A stretch of DNA of 64,000 nucleotides, taken from NCBI RefSeq assembly GCF_000969835.1, contig NZ_KQ033914.1, positions 325,601 to 389,600 of the forward strand. Direction: 5' to 3'. The notes beneath the pieces are model-generated. The model did no database searches. It was given only the letters and a program-made list of their open reading frames with translations, and was not told where the DNA came from. How positions within the stretch are numbered: position 1 is the first letter of the stretch; every line of letters starts with the position of its first letter. The stretch comes from Parabacteroides goldsteinii DSM 19448 = WAL 12034 (GTDB taxonomy: Bacteria > Bacteroidota > Bacteroidia > Bacteroidales > Tannerellaceae). The translations under genes were made by a program, and so were the position numbers. This document shows positions 17,812 to 26,117 of the stretch, piece after piece.

Positions 17812-18660
17812 TTAAAATGCCAGATGTGCAATCGGACTTTCTTTTTTGAGCAGATATTGTATTTCTTCGTAAGGAAGATGTACATTCGTTGCACCGACTA
17901 CATAGGCGGCTATCTCATATTCGTTAAATGTATAGGTAATGCCATTGTCGTCAATCAGGAAATTGCCGTTCGGGAAAATCTCGTCGATACTGAAGAACCC
18001 TATATTCTCCAGTTCTTTCGGATTTTCCACGGTATTTTGTTTGGCAATCCGGTCTATAAGGATTTGTGCCAGGTCTTCCTGAAAACCTTCGATAAAGATG
18101 TCGTCTTCCTTGATCAGGTTACCTGTTTTCATATCTATGACATGATTCGTAAAAGAATGGGCGCCATGAGCACCACCTGTGTAATTTTCAAAGTTGACAG
18201 TGTAACTTAGGATGTCATTTTTATTGTAGGCTATATCATCGGACGACATTTCAAAATAGGAGAACCATGCTCCGACCGGAGTTTCGTCGGCTTTTGCTAC
18301 TTCTGCTTTATATTCGTCTTCCAAATCTTTGTAGTTGTTCAGGTAATCTTCGGTATATTTGGCAGTCGCTTCTTCGGGGGATAAGTTTTCGTAACCATCT
18401 CCGAAGTAAGAATACACAAATTGCTGTTGTATCTTTTTCAGGATATCTTTATTGTCGTATTTTGCCGGATAGGTGAAGTTTATCTGAAGATTACAATTCG
18501 GATTTTCCGGATTTTCCAGGAGGTGATATGTTTTGTCCACACTGATCGAATCGAATGTCACATCGTTATCCGTCGTCTTTTTTGTCCCGATGTTACAACC
18601 GCTGACAAATACACTTATGAGAAAGAGAACTACAAGCTTTTGGCATAATTGCGTCTTCAT
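17812..18660 (-). CDS. DUF4163/DUF3298 (RsiV-like) lipoprotein
   Basis: This 282-residue lipoprotein has lipobox VSGC (Cys22). A DUF4163 segment around 35-150 is followed by the DUF3298 core (YTVNFENYTGGAHGAHSFTNHVIDMKTGNLI, LIDDNGITYTFNEYEIAAYVVG). The same two domains make up the extracytoplasmic part of RsiV, where they bind lysozyme; whether this stand-alone lipoprotein does so is not known. It is the first gene of the minus-strand operon with rsmG. Confidence 0.85.
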   Translation of the reverse strand: MKTQLCQKLVVLFLISVFVSGCNIGTKKTTDNDVTFDSISVDKTYHLLENPENPNCNLQINFTYPAKYDNKDILKKIQQQFVYSYFGDGYENLSPEEATAKYTEDYLNNYKDLEDEYKAEVAKADETPVGAWFSYFEMSSDDIAYNKNDILSYTVNFENYTGGAHGAHSFTNHVIDMKTGNLIKEDDIFIEGFQEDLAQILIDRIAKQNTVENPKELENIGFFSIDEIFPNGNFLIDDNGITYTFNEYEIAAYVVGATNVHLPYEEIQYLLKKESPIAHLAF

Positions 18661-18890
18661 TGTGATACAGATTTAATTTTATACTTTAAAATGCAAATGT
18701 ACATGTTTCTCTCCGAATTACCGAATTAGTTTACCGGTTGTTTTAGGTAATCCTATTCTTTTTACCGGTAGTAATCTGTTTTTGGCGTCCTCAAAAACAT
18801 TTATGAGGCCCTCGAAAACAAAATACTTACTGATCAAATAACAATGGTTACATGTATTTCTATTGCATACATGTATATTTTTAGATGAAA
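18661..18890. other. AT-rich gene-free stretch with short palindromes
   Basis: No coding region is visible. It holds repeated TTACCGGT-like words around 18740-18770 and an inverted repeat CATGTAT-N9-ATACATG near 18850-18872, about 60-70 bp upstream of the promoter at 18893-18922. That spacing fits a regulator-binding site, but this is inference. Confidence 0.35.
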
Positions 18891-18892
18891 AA

Positions 18893-18922
18893 TTGATTAT
18901 TTAAATCTTCTGTGTATCTTTG
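18893..18922 (+). promoter_or_regulatory. Bacteroidetes-type promoter with no ORF behind it
   Basis: TTG (18893-18895), a 19-bp spacer and TATCTTTG (18915-18922) match the Bacteroides housekeeping promoter very well. The predicted start is near 18928. Only a 13-codon ORF follows, so the product is probably an RNA or a long leader. Confidence 0.65.
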
Positions 18923-18927
18923 TTCCG

Positions 18928-19200
18928 CACATGAAATGCAAGGTGTTGCTTCATGAGCATTTTATAAGTTAGACATAAGCGTTTTTTAATATTATTTGAC
19001 ATCGAAATCTCGACAATTTCACCCAACAAGTAATAGTACTGTAAATGCAAATGTTCTTTTCTGTTTATACACAATGAGATAATTGTAAAGTTGTTCGTGT
19101 ATATAGATAAGAGCGTGGTACTGTTATACATATTGTTGGGGGGCCTGTCGAGAGCCTCAATGTCTATATATTGACAGTATCCACGCTTCTTTGATTTTTC
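18928..19200 (+). ncRNA. Candidate structured small RNA
   Basis: The predicted transcript starts with a hairpin (CATGAA/TTCATG with inner GCAA/TTGC, 18930-18955). It ends with a long hairpin (GCGTGGTACTG at 19113-19123 with CAGTATCCACGC at 19175-19186, one bulge) followed by TTCTTTGATTTTT. I do not recognise 6S, tmRNA or RNase P features. A 76-codon minus-strand ORF here (18901-19131) has no recognisable features. The 3' boundary is inferred. Confidence 0.4.
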
Positions 19201-19610
19201 CAGGCTACAGTTTATAAACTTTTTTTCTCCGGTATTCTGCGGAGCGGCATTTGACGGAAGTTTCTTCTTACAAAAATATATGATATTTTTCAGATGTAAT
19301 TCATCTTATTGATTTTCACTGAACTTTAGAAGTTTTTTAGAGAAATGGCGAAAGCCGTTTTATTGTCCGGTAATATTTGTCCGACACGAGATGTTTTTAG
19401 CCTTAAATGAACTAAATCAAGGTTTACTTGTTATAATAATGTAACGGTACTGATTCCGTTTACCACCAGGGTGTAAAAATTAGCATATAAAGTTTATTGT
19501 CAAAAAGTTATTCCGGATTCATTATGTGCGTCCGGGTACCAGATTGTACTTGTCTGAAAAAGCAGATCCGGACTATAACCACCGGGCATGAAATCAAAAT
19601 AATTAGATAT
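19201..19610. other. Gene-free leader region before the betaine transporter
   Basis: There is no convincing gene. A small hairpin CTCCG/CGGAG lies near 19228-19244. An open frame extends upstream of the transporter ATG to a TTG at 19497, but that extension has no family features. No clear promoter was found directly upstream of 19611, so the operon could be read from farther upstream or from a regulated promoter. Confidence 0.3.
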
Positions 19611-20837
19611 ATGACGAAGATAGAAATAAAAAACTTATCTATCCTTTTCGGTTCTGAGAAGAACAGGGCGAAAAAGATGATACTGAAAGGTAAAAGTAAA
19701 CAGGAGATTTTGAAAGAAACCGGATGTACAGTCGCAGTCCGTAACGCAAACCTGGAAATTGAAGAAGGGGAGATGTTTGTTATCATGGGATTGTCCGGTA
19801 GTGGAAAGTCTACTTTGTTGCGTTGCATAAACCGGCTGAATGAACCGACAATGGGAGAGATCCGTGTGAACGGGATCGACATAACACGTTCGTCTGATAA
19901 GGAATTATTACAGATACGCCGGAAAGAACTGGCAATGGTTTTTCAGCATTTCGGGTTATTACCTCACCGTACGGTATTAAGTAATGTTTCGTTCGGTCTG
20001 GAATTGCAAAGTGTTCCTAAAGAAGAGCGGGAGAAGAAAGCACAGGAGAGTATCGAACTGGTCGGTCTGAAAGGTTACGAAAATCAGCGGGTCGATGAAC
20101 TGTCCGGTGGTATGCAGCAACGTGTCGGCCTGGCCCGTGCACTGGCTAATAATCCGGAAGTCCTTTTGATGGATGAGGCTTTTTCTGCATTGGATCCGTT
20201 GATCCGTGAACAGATGCAGGATGAATTACTTCTTTTGCAGGAGAAGATGAAGAGGACGATCGTTTTTATTACGCATGACCTGGACGAGGCGATTAAGCTG
20301 GGCGACCGTATTGCCATCATGAAAGATGGCGAAGTCGTGCAGGTCGGTACTCCGGAAGAGATACTGACTGATCCGGCGAATGCTTACGTAACACGTTTTA
20401 CAGAAAGTGTGGATCGGGGACGCATCGTAACAGCTTCATCGATAATGCTTAAACAACCGATCGTTGTAAGGATTAAAAGAGACGGTCCGGAAGCGATCTT
20501 TCGTAAAATGCGTGAAAGACGATTGTATGCACTGCCTGTTATCGGGAATGACGATCAGTTTATCGGTGAGATACAATATAAAGATGTATTGAAATTGCGG
20601 AAAGAGGGAAGCAAGGATGTCAGTTCTATCGTACAGACAGAAGTACCTTCTGTCCTTGAAAATACTACGGTGGAAGATATGCTTCCTTTACTTCCGAAAG
20701 TGCGGCAGGCTTTACCTGTTGTCAATGAGGAAAATCGGTTGGTGGGTGTTGTCTCTCCTTCCGCTATCATCATTGAGATGACCGGGAAAGATCAGAAAGA
20801 AATAGAAGAAATAATTCAAAACGCAATAGATTTATGA
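19611..20837 (+). CDS. opuAA: Glycine betaine/proline ABC transporter ATP-binding protein
   Basis: I use the ATG at 19611 (MTKIEIKNLSILFG) because the alignable family region begins there; the upstream TTG extension is not family-like. The 408-residue protein has Walker A GLSGSGKST, signature LSGGMQQR, Walker B VLLMDEAFSALD, and the N-terminal helix with MILKGKSKQEILKETG typical of OpuAA/ProV. Two CBS domains occupy about 290-400; in OpuA these sense ionic strength or nucleotides. It imports osmoprotectants together with the next two products. The stop overlaps the permease start (ATGA at 20834-20837). Confidence 0.94.
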   Translation: MTKIEIKNLSILFGSEKNRAKKMILKGKSKQEILKETGCTVAVRNANLEIEEGEMFVIMGLSGSGKSTLLRCINRLNEPTMGEIRVNGIDITRSSDKELLQIRRKELAMVFQHFGLLPHRTVLSNVSFGLELQSVPKEEREKKAQESIELVGLKGYENQRVDELSGGMQQRVGLARALANNPEVLLMDEAFSALDPLIREQMQDELLLLQEKMKRTIVFITHDLDEAIKLGDRIAIMKDGEVVQVGTPEEILTDPANAYVTRFTESVDRGRIVTASSIMLKQPIVVRIKRDGPEAIFRKMRERRLYALPVIGNDDQFIGEIQYKDVLKLRKEGSKDVSSIVQTEVPSVLENTTVEDMLPLLPKVRQALPVVNEENRLVGVVSPSAIIIEMTGKDQKEIEEIIQNAIDL

Positions 20838-21649
20838 TTAATATCGGGAAATATATAGAAATCGTCATCAACTGGATGACGGAACACTGGGCACATTTTT
20901 TTGATGTCATCAATAATATTATCGGTGGTTTCATCGAGACCTTTCAGCATGGATTGTTATGGATACCTTTTTACATTATGATTCCGGCTTTAGCGGTACT
21001 GGCCTGGTATAAAGCCGGTAAAGGGACAGCTGTGCTTACGTTGCTGGGACTTTTCCTGATCTACGGGATGGGATTCTGGGAACAAACGATGCAGACCGTA
21101 GCATTGGTTTTATCGTCTACCGTAATTGCCCTCATCCTGGGTGTCCCGCTTGGGATATGGACGGCTCAAAACCGCATTGCCGCCAAAATAATTCGTCCGG
21201 TTATGGACCTGATGCAGACAATGCCGGCTTTTGTTTACCTGATCCCGGCTGTCTTGTTCTTCGGGCTGGGACCTGTGCCGGGTGCTTTTGCCACGGTGAT
21301 ATTTGCCATGCCGCCGGTTGTCCGTTTGACGGATTTAGGAATACGGCAGGTTCCGGAGGATATCGTTGAGGCGACACGCTCATTCGGAGCGACTTCCCGC
21401 CAGCTACTTTTCAAAGTACAGCTGCCGTTGGCGTTGCCGACGATTATGACGGGAGTGAATCAAACGATTATGATGGCATTGTCTATGGTGGTGATTGCCG
21501 CAATGATCTCTGCCGGAGGTTTGGGGGAGATCGTATTGAAAGGTATTACCCAGATGAAGATCGGTCTCGGATTTGAAGGCGGTATTGCCGTTGTGATTCT
21601 GGCCATTGTACTGGATCGTATAACTCAGGGGTTTGTTCGTAAGAAATAA
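20834..21649 (+). CDS. opuAB: Glycine betaine ABC transporter permease
   Basis: This 271-residue permease has several transmembrane helices and the ABC permease EAA loop (DIVEATRSFGATSRQLLFKVQLPLALPTI). It matches ProW/OpuAB, which forms the membrane channel of the betaine importer. It is coupled to the ATPase gene by a 4-bp overlap and is followed by the binding-protein gene. Confidence 0.93.
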   Translation: MINIGKYIEIVINWMTEHWAHFFDVINNIIGGFIETFQHGLLWIPFYIMIPALAVLAWYKAGKGTAVLTLLGLFLIYGMGFWEQTMQTVALVLSSTVIALILGVPLGIWTAQNRIAAKIIRPVMDLMQTMPAFVYLIPAVLFFGLGPVPGAFATVIFAMPPVVRLTDLGIRQVPEDIVEATRSFGATSRQLLFKVQLPLALPTIMTGVNQTIMMALSMVVIAAMISAGGLGEIVLKGITQMKIGLGFEGGIAVVILAIVLDRITQGFVRKK

Positions 21650-21682
21650 ACCTGCGTGATTAACTGTAAAAAGAAAAATTGT

Positions 21683-22645
21683 ATGAGAAGATTATTTATA
21701 CTTATCAACCTGATCCTGCTCCTGGCTGTGCTCATGTTCCTTGCCGGTTGCAGTCGTGCCAAAGACCCGAAGGAGATTTCGATCGGCTATGTGAACTGGT
21801 CGGAAGGCATCGCCATGAGTTACCTGGCAAAGGCAATGCTGGAGGAACAGGGATATAGAGTGACTTTGAAGAATGCCGATATCGCTCCGATCTTTACCTC
21901 CGTCGCTGCCGGTAAAGTCGATCTGTTTCTGGATGCGTGGCTTCCGGATACGCATGTCGACTATATGAAAAAATATGGCGACCGTCTGGAAACGATTGGT
22001 GTTCCGTTTGAAAATGCCCGTTTAGGACTGGCTGTTCCGTCTTATGTAACGATCAATACGATAGAAGAACTGAATGCGCACAAAGAACGTTTTAAAAATG
22101 AAATTATCGGAATCGATATCGGTGCCAGTCTGATGAACCTGACGGAAAAGGCTGTTGATGAATACGGATTACAACTGGCTTTGATGCCTTCCAGCGGGCC
22201 TACCATGACGGCGTTCCTGCAAAAATCGGTTGAACATAATGACTGGATTGTCGTGACAGGCTGGACGCCTCACTGGATGTTTTCCCGTTATGACCTGAAA
22301 TTTCTGGAAGACAGTAAAGGTGTGTTCGGTAATGCAGAACATATCGAAGCCGTTGCTACTAAAGGCTTTTCCGAAACTCACCCTTACGTTGCGGCTTTCT
22401 TTAAAAACTTCAGGTTTACCAATGAGCAGCTGAGCGAACTGATGGATATAATGGAAGAGTATCCTTTACGTGAATCGGAGGGAGCAAAAGTTTGGCTGCA
22501 AAAACATCCCGAAATAGTTGATTTATTTTTACCTTCGCAAACGAATAAATTAACTCAGCTAAACGAATATGAAACAGATCGCGAAAATAGCCTGCCTGTT
22601 GTTGGGACTGGTGATGAGCAGTCCTTTTTTGAAGGCGGAAAGTAA
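21683..22645 (+). CDS. opuAC: Glycine betaine-binding lipoprotein of the ABC transporter
   Basis: The ATG at 21683 begins a lipoprotein signal (MRRLFILINLILLLAVLMFLAGC); an in-frame GTG at 21656 is less likely. The 320-residue protein has OpuAC/ProX features (SIGYVNWSEGIAMSYLAKAMLEEQGY, IFTSVAAGKVDLFLDAWLPDTH, DWIVVTGWTPHWMFSRYDLKFLED), including the tryptophans that normally cage the quaternary ammonium. The last 25 residues or so after about HPEIVDLFLPS look non-homologous and are encoded inside the start of the next gene (77-bp overlap), perhaps after loss of an earlier stop. Confidence 0.92.
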   Translation: MRRLFILINLILLLAVLMFLAGCSRAKDPKEISIGYVNWSEGIAMSYLAKAMLEEQGYRVTLKNADIAPIFTSVAAGKVDLFLDAWLPDTHVDYMKKYGDRLETIGVPFENARLGLAVPSYVTINTIEELNAHKERFKNEIIGIDIGASLMNLTEKAVDEYGLQLALMPSSGPTMTAFLQKSVEHNDWIVVTGWTPHWMFSRYDLKFLEDSKGVFGNAEHIEAVATKGFSETHPYVAAFFKNFRFTNEQLSELMDIMEEYPLRESEGAKVWLQKHPEIVDLFLPSQTNKLTQLNEYETDRENSLPVVGTGDEQSFFEGGK

Positions 22646-23345
22646 AAAGAATATGAACATCGTATTTATAGGAAACAGTATTACCCAGGGAGCGTTAATC
22701 GCTACTCCGTCGCATGACGCTCCTCCTGTAAAAGCCGCTTTATACCTGACAAAGCAACCGTCGGTCACTTCTGTCAAATACTCCAATCAGGGAGTAAGCG
22801 GCTGTACGACTACCGATTATCTGCCGACAACGGAAACACTTTTCCCGAAGGCAAAGGAGGCTGCCGATAAGTTTGCGGACGAGACTTGGGCGACCCTTGT
22901 CTTTTCCATTATGTTGGGGACGAACGATAGCGCGATTACAGGTCCGAACGGTGCACCGGCCTCTCCTGAAAAATATGAAGAAAACATGAAAGCTATTATC
23001 AACCAGTTACTAGCGTTGTATCCCAGTTGTAAAATCGTTTTACATCGTCCGGTATGGTACAGTCCGAATACATATAACGGCGCCATGTATCTGAAAGAAG
23101 GTTTAAACCGTCTACAAAGTTATTATCCGGTATTGCAATCGTTGGTCGAAGAGTATGCCAAACGTTTTCCCGGCCAGGTGTTTATGGGAGATACGGAGGC
23201 ATTCGACTATTTCAAGGCCAATTATCTCACGGATTTAATACCGGAAGAAGGTAATGCCGGTACGTTCTATCTCCATCCGAACGAAAAAGGGGCAGCCGTA
23301 TTGGGGGAATATTGGGGAAAGGCGATAATGAAGGTAGTAGAGTAA
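22569..23345 (+). CDS. SGNH/GDSL-family esterase, secreted
   Basis: This 258-residue protein has a signal peptide (MKQIAKIACLLLGLVMSSPFLKA) and the SGNH blocks: block I VFIGNSITQG with the catalytic serine, block III LGTNDS, and the terminal LHPNEKG with the catalytic histidine. Such secreted enzymes often deacetylate sugars (acetylxylan esterase or sialate O-acetylesterase type). Its first 77 bp lie inside opuAC in another frame, so the two genes are probably on one message. The substrate is unknown. Confidence 0.85.
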   Translation: MKQIAKIACLLLGLVMSSPFLKAESKKNMNIVFIGNSITQGALIATPSHDAPPVKAALYLTKQPSVTSVKYSNQGVSGCTTTDYLPTTETLFPKAKEAADKFADETWATLVFSIMLGTNDSAITGPNGAPASPEKYEENMKAIINQLLALYPSCKIVLHRPVWYSPNTYNGAMYLKEGLNRLQSYYPVLQSLVEEYAKRFPGQVFMGDTEAFDYFKANYLTDLIPEEGNAGTFYLHPNEKGAAVLGEYWGKAIMKVVE

Positions 23346-23361
23346 ATATAGAAATAATTGA

Positions 23362-23812
23362 ACCTACTTTTCCCTTGATGGAAAAGTAGTCAAAAGATCA
23401 AGGCTTAACCGGCTTCACTGCTTCGGTGAAAGACTCCGCTGAAAAATCCGAAACTCGCTTCGCTCAGACAACGGATTTTTTTAACCGCTTCGTCTTCCCC
23501 CTTCGCGGACGTTCATCCGCTTAGGCCTTTCCTAGGAAGCTGTGCTTCCTCTTAAGATGGCCGATACCGGTACTTATAGAACAAAAACTTTTGGATTTAA
23601 CAGGTAGTATCGGCAATCTTAGGAGAACGCAAAGCGTTCTATGAAAGGCCTCATCTGGTGAGCGTTAAACGAAGCATCCGCAGTGAGCGCCCGGAGGCTG
23701 TGCTGTTTGAGCGCAGCGAGTTCACAGACGACAGCGAACGTAGGAGGCTGAGTAGCGAGGCGGATGCAGCCTTGAACTTTTGGTTACTTTTCTTTCAAGA
23801 GAAAAGTAACAT
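23362..23812. repeat. 450-bp intergenic element with 45-bp inverted ends (MITE-like)
   Basis: No gene lies here. The two ends, about 23362-23405 and 23768-23812, are imperfect inverted repeats of each other, and each end is itself a hairpin (CTACTTTTCC/GGAAAAGTAG at 23364-23389; GTTACTTTTC/GAAAAGTAAC at 23783-23810). Inside, further pairs fold the element back: AGGCCTTTC (23523) with GAAAGGCCT (23643), and AAGATGGCCGATAC (23554) with GTATCGGCAATCTT (23607). Another hairpin is at 23442-23480. From memory, similar sequences recur between genes of other Bacteroidales. Confidence 0.75.
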
Positions 23813-23837
23813 TCAAACCTGATAATATCTGAACCAA

Positions 23838-24320
23838 TTATCTCTTACCCAAATGATGATCCATGATTGCCACATGATGTTCACCGTAGAGTTTTAGTTT
23901 TTCAACGATGTTTTTGGCGGTTGCCTCTTCTTCTACCTGTTCACGTACAAAACCCCAAAGGAAATCTTGTGTCGCCTTGTCGTTTTCTGCATGTGCAATG
24001 TCTACCAGTTTGTCGATCAACTCGGAAACGTGAACCTCATGCTGGTATACATGTTCGAATACTTCCAGCGGTGTGCCGAAAGCTGTCGGAACAACATTGA
24101 TCTGTTCCAGTTTCACCTGTCCGCCACGTTTTACAGAATAATCAATCATTTTATAGGCATGCTCGAGTTCCTCTTCCGATTGTTTTTTCATCCAATGGGC
24201 GCAACCGTCCAAACCTATTTGAGCAAAATGAATGTACATGGACAGATAGAGATTGGAAGACCACATCTCTGCCAGTATCTGTTCGTTCAGAGCATCGGAT
24301 AATTTTCTACTTAAAGTCAT
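23838..24320 (-). CDS. ftnA: Ferritin
   Basis: This 160-residue protein has the four-helix ferritin fold with ferroxidase ligands visible in LNEQILAEMWSSNLYLSM, SEEELEHAYKMIDY and REQVEEEATAKNIVEKLKL. It stores iron as a mineral in a 24-mer shell. The length is normal for the non-haem bacterial ferritin of Bacteroides. It is a single gene with the repeat element downstream and a divergent membrane-protein gene upstream. Confidence 0.95.
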   Translation of the reverse strand: MTLSRKLSDALNEQILAEMWSSNLYLSMYIHFAQIGLDGCAHWMKKQSEEELEHAYKMIDYSVKRGGQVKLEQINVVPTAFGTPLEVFEHVYQHEVHVSELIDKLVDIAHAENDKATQDFLWGFVREQVEEEATAKNIVEKLKLYGEHHVAIMDHHLGKR

Positions 24321-24474
24321 AGCTGTATGTTTTATATTACGTTTATTGATTTTATTAATAAAACAAACAGTTATGGGATTTGTTCTAATATGTGTTTATT
24401 TATTTCGTCTCTCATCGCTTTTATGTAATAAGAAGTTCTTATCTTCGTTTCTATCTAATAAACGTTGAATCAAT

Positions 24475-25959
24475 ATGAAAAAGAAAATAGAGGTTCTCAT
24501 AAACAGGTTGAAACTGGCTGTCAGGAAACATCCGGTGGAAGTTGTGTTGTCAGTCGTTTTCAGTCTGGCAGGATGTGTCTATTTCGAGTATGCATTCGGA
24601 TATTCTTTTTTGGCGGCGCCGCTGGCTTATTTTCCGGTCCTGTTCCTGATAACCTATATGTTGAACGGACTGACCGTACAACACAAACTACGGCCGCTGT
24701 ATTTCTTATCGGCTTTCTTTTTTATTCCTTTTCTGTGGCTGGACAAGGATGAGATATGGCAACCGACCTATCTGGTTTCATTGATTGTAGTGCAACTTCT
24801 CTATCTGGTTAGCGGCTGGAAACGTGATAATGATGAGTTTGTGCGTGTCGGGTTGCGTTATGTGAAGTCTTTGTTGTCTGCCGGATTACTGGCGGGGATT
24901 GCTTATTTGCTGGCAATTTCGATCTATACATCCATACAATACATCTTTGAGATATGGGAAAACAGTTACAGGAGTTTCTATACCGACTCGGCTTACCTTC
25001 TGTTTATGTGTGGGATGCCTTTGTTGTTCCTCATGTTCAATCAAGAAAGGGAAGAAAAGGAGGAGAGCCGTAACCGGCTGTTTGAAGTGCTGCTGAATTA
25101 TGTGCTTTCGCCGGCTTTGCTGATCTATGCGGTCATTCTGTATCTTTATTTTATTAAGGTAGCGGTTCTCTGGTCGTTGCCGAAAGGGGCGGTGGCTTAT
25201 ATCGTTGTCAGTTTTGTTTCTGTCACTTTTATTCTGAAAGGTTGCCAGGTCTTTCTGACGAAGAGGTATTATGATTGGTTTTATAAACAGGCCAGTTTTG
25301 CCGTATTGCCCGCTTTGGTGATGTATTGGGTGGGTGCTTGTTATCGTATCAACGAGTACGGATTTACAGAGCCGCGTGTGTATCTGGTGGTAGTCGGGTT
25401 GATACTGACTTGTCTGGCCGTTTTATTCTTTACCAAACGGTACGGCCGTTATCTGTATGCTTCCTGCCTGGCGATCGTCTTCTTGTCGGTGGTTACTTAT
25501 ATACCCGGAATCACGGCAAAAGATATTGAACGGATTTCGCAAACCGGACGGGATAACTACCCTCCGGAAGATAAGAGATATGACTATCAGGCTTATCTTG
25601 AGATTGATAACGGGGAGCCGGTGGATATTTCGGGTTATCAGTTTTTAATGCCGGTTGCCGGATATAAAAATCCCGATAAAATGTGGACAACGACAGAGCG
25701 GGATACTTTTTATCTATTCAACCATAAAGGAGATACTATCTACCAGGAGAGCTTGACGACATTCTGGAACAACCAGCTGGCAAAAGCCGGGTTGACTCCT
25801 TATGATTCTGTTCCTGAAAAGATGTTCCCTGTTTTACTTGAGTTCGATATGGATTCGGCAAAGTTGGTTTTTAATACGATCAATTTATACCGTAACGCTC
25901 CGGACTCTGCTTACCGGATTTCCTACTTTAATCCGAATTATTATCTGAAAAAGAAATAA
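24475..25959 (+). CDS. DUF4153-family integral membrane protein
   Basis: This 494-residue protein has about ten hydrophobic helices in residues 20-350, followed by a soluble C-terminal region of about 130 residues rich in tyrosine and acidic residues. The pattern and length match DUF4153 proteins of Bacteroidetes, whose function is unknown. It has no close operon partner; a small hairpin (GACCTC 25968 / GAGGTC 25984) follows the stop. Confidence 0.75.
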   Translation: MKKKIEVLINRLKLAVRKHPVEVVLSVVFSLAGCVYFEYAFGYSFLAAPLAYFPVLFLITYMLNGLTVQHKLRPLYFLSAFFFIPFLWLDKDEIWQPTYLVSLIVVQLLYLVSGWKRDNDEFVRVGLRYVKSLLSAGLLAGIAYLLAISIYTSIQYIFEIWENSYRSFYTDSAYLLFMCGMPLLFLMFNQEREEKEESRNRLFEVLLNYVLSPALLIYAVILYLYFIKVAVLWSLPKGAVAYIVVSFVSVTFILKGCQVFLTKRYYDWFYKQASFAVLPALVMYWVGACYRINEYGFTEPRVYLVVVGLILTCLAVLFFTKRYGRYLYASCLAIVFLSVVTYIPGITAKDIERISQTGRDNYPPEDKRYDYQAYLEIDNGEPVDISGYQFLMPVAGYKNPDKMWTTTERDTFYLFNHKGDTIYQESLTTFWNNQLAKAGLTPYDSVPEKMFPVLLEFDMDSAKLVFNTINLYRNAPDSAYRISYFNPNYYLKKK

Positions 25960-26022
25960 CCGGTCAAGACCTCCAATATCTGCGAGGTCCTGATTATACA
26001 TAGTTTATTGGCAGAAAAGAAT

Positions 26023-26030
26023 TACCTTTG
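26023..26030 (+). promoter_or_regulatory. -7 element of the FHS transporter gene
   Basis: TACCTTTG matches the Bacteroidetes -7 consensus TAnnTTTG exactly, 88 bp upstream of the ATG at 26118. A good -33 TTTG at the usual spacing is not seen, so the promoter may need an activator. Confidence 0.45.
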
Positions 26031-26117
26031 CAATCTGTTAAGTCATTTCCGGCGCCATATCCGCGGAGAAATGGCAATTGATGGACATATTTCAATTACC
26101 CGAATCAAAAGAATCTG

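Noticed and set aside
18901..19131. 76-codon minus-strand ORF
   Set aside because: It has no recognisable features, an amino-acid mix typical of translated AT-rich DNA, and it overlaps the structured region read from the plus-strand promoter.
19497..19610. TTG-initiated N-terminal extension of the betaine transporter ATPase
   Set aside because: The extension does not resemble the family, whose alignable start is at the ATG at 19611.
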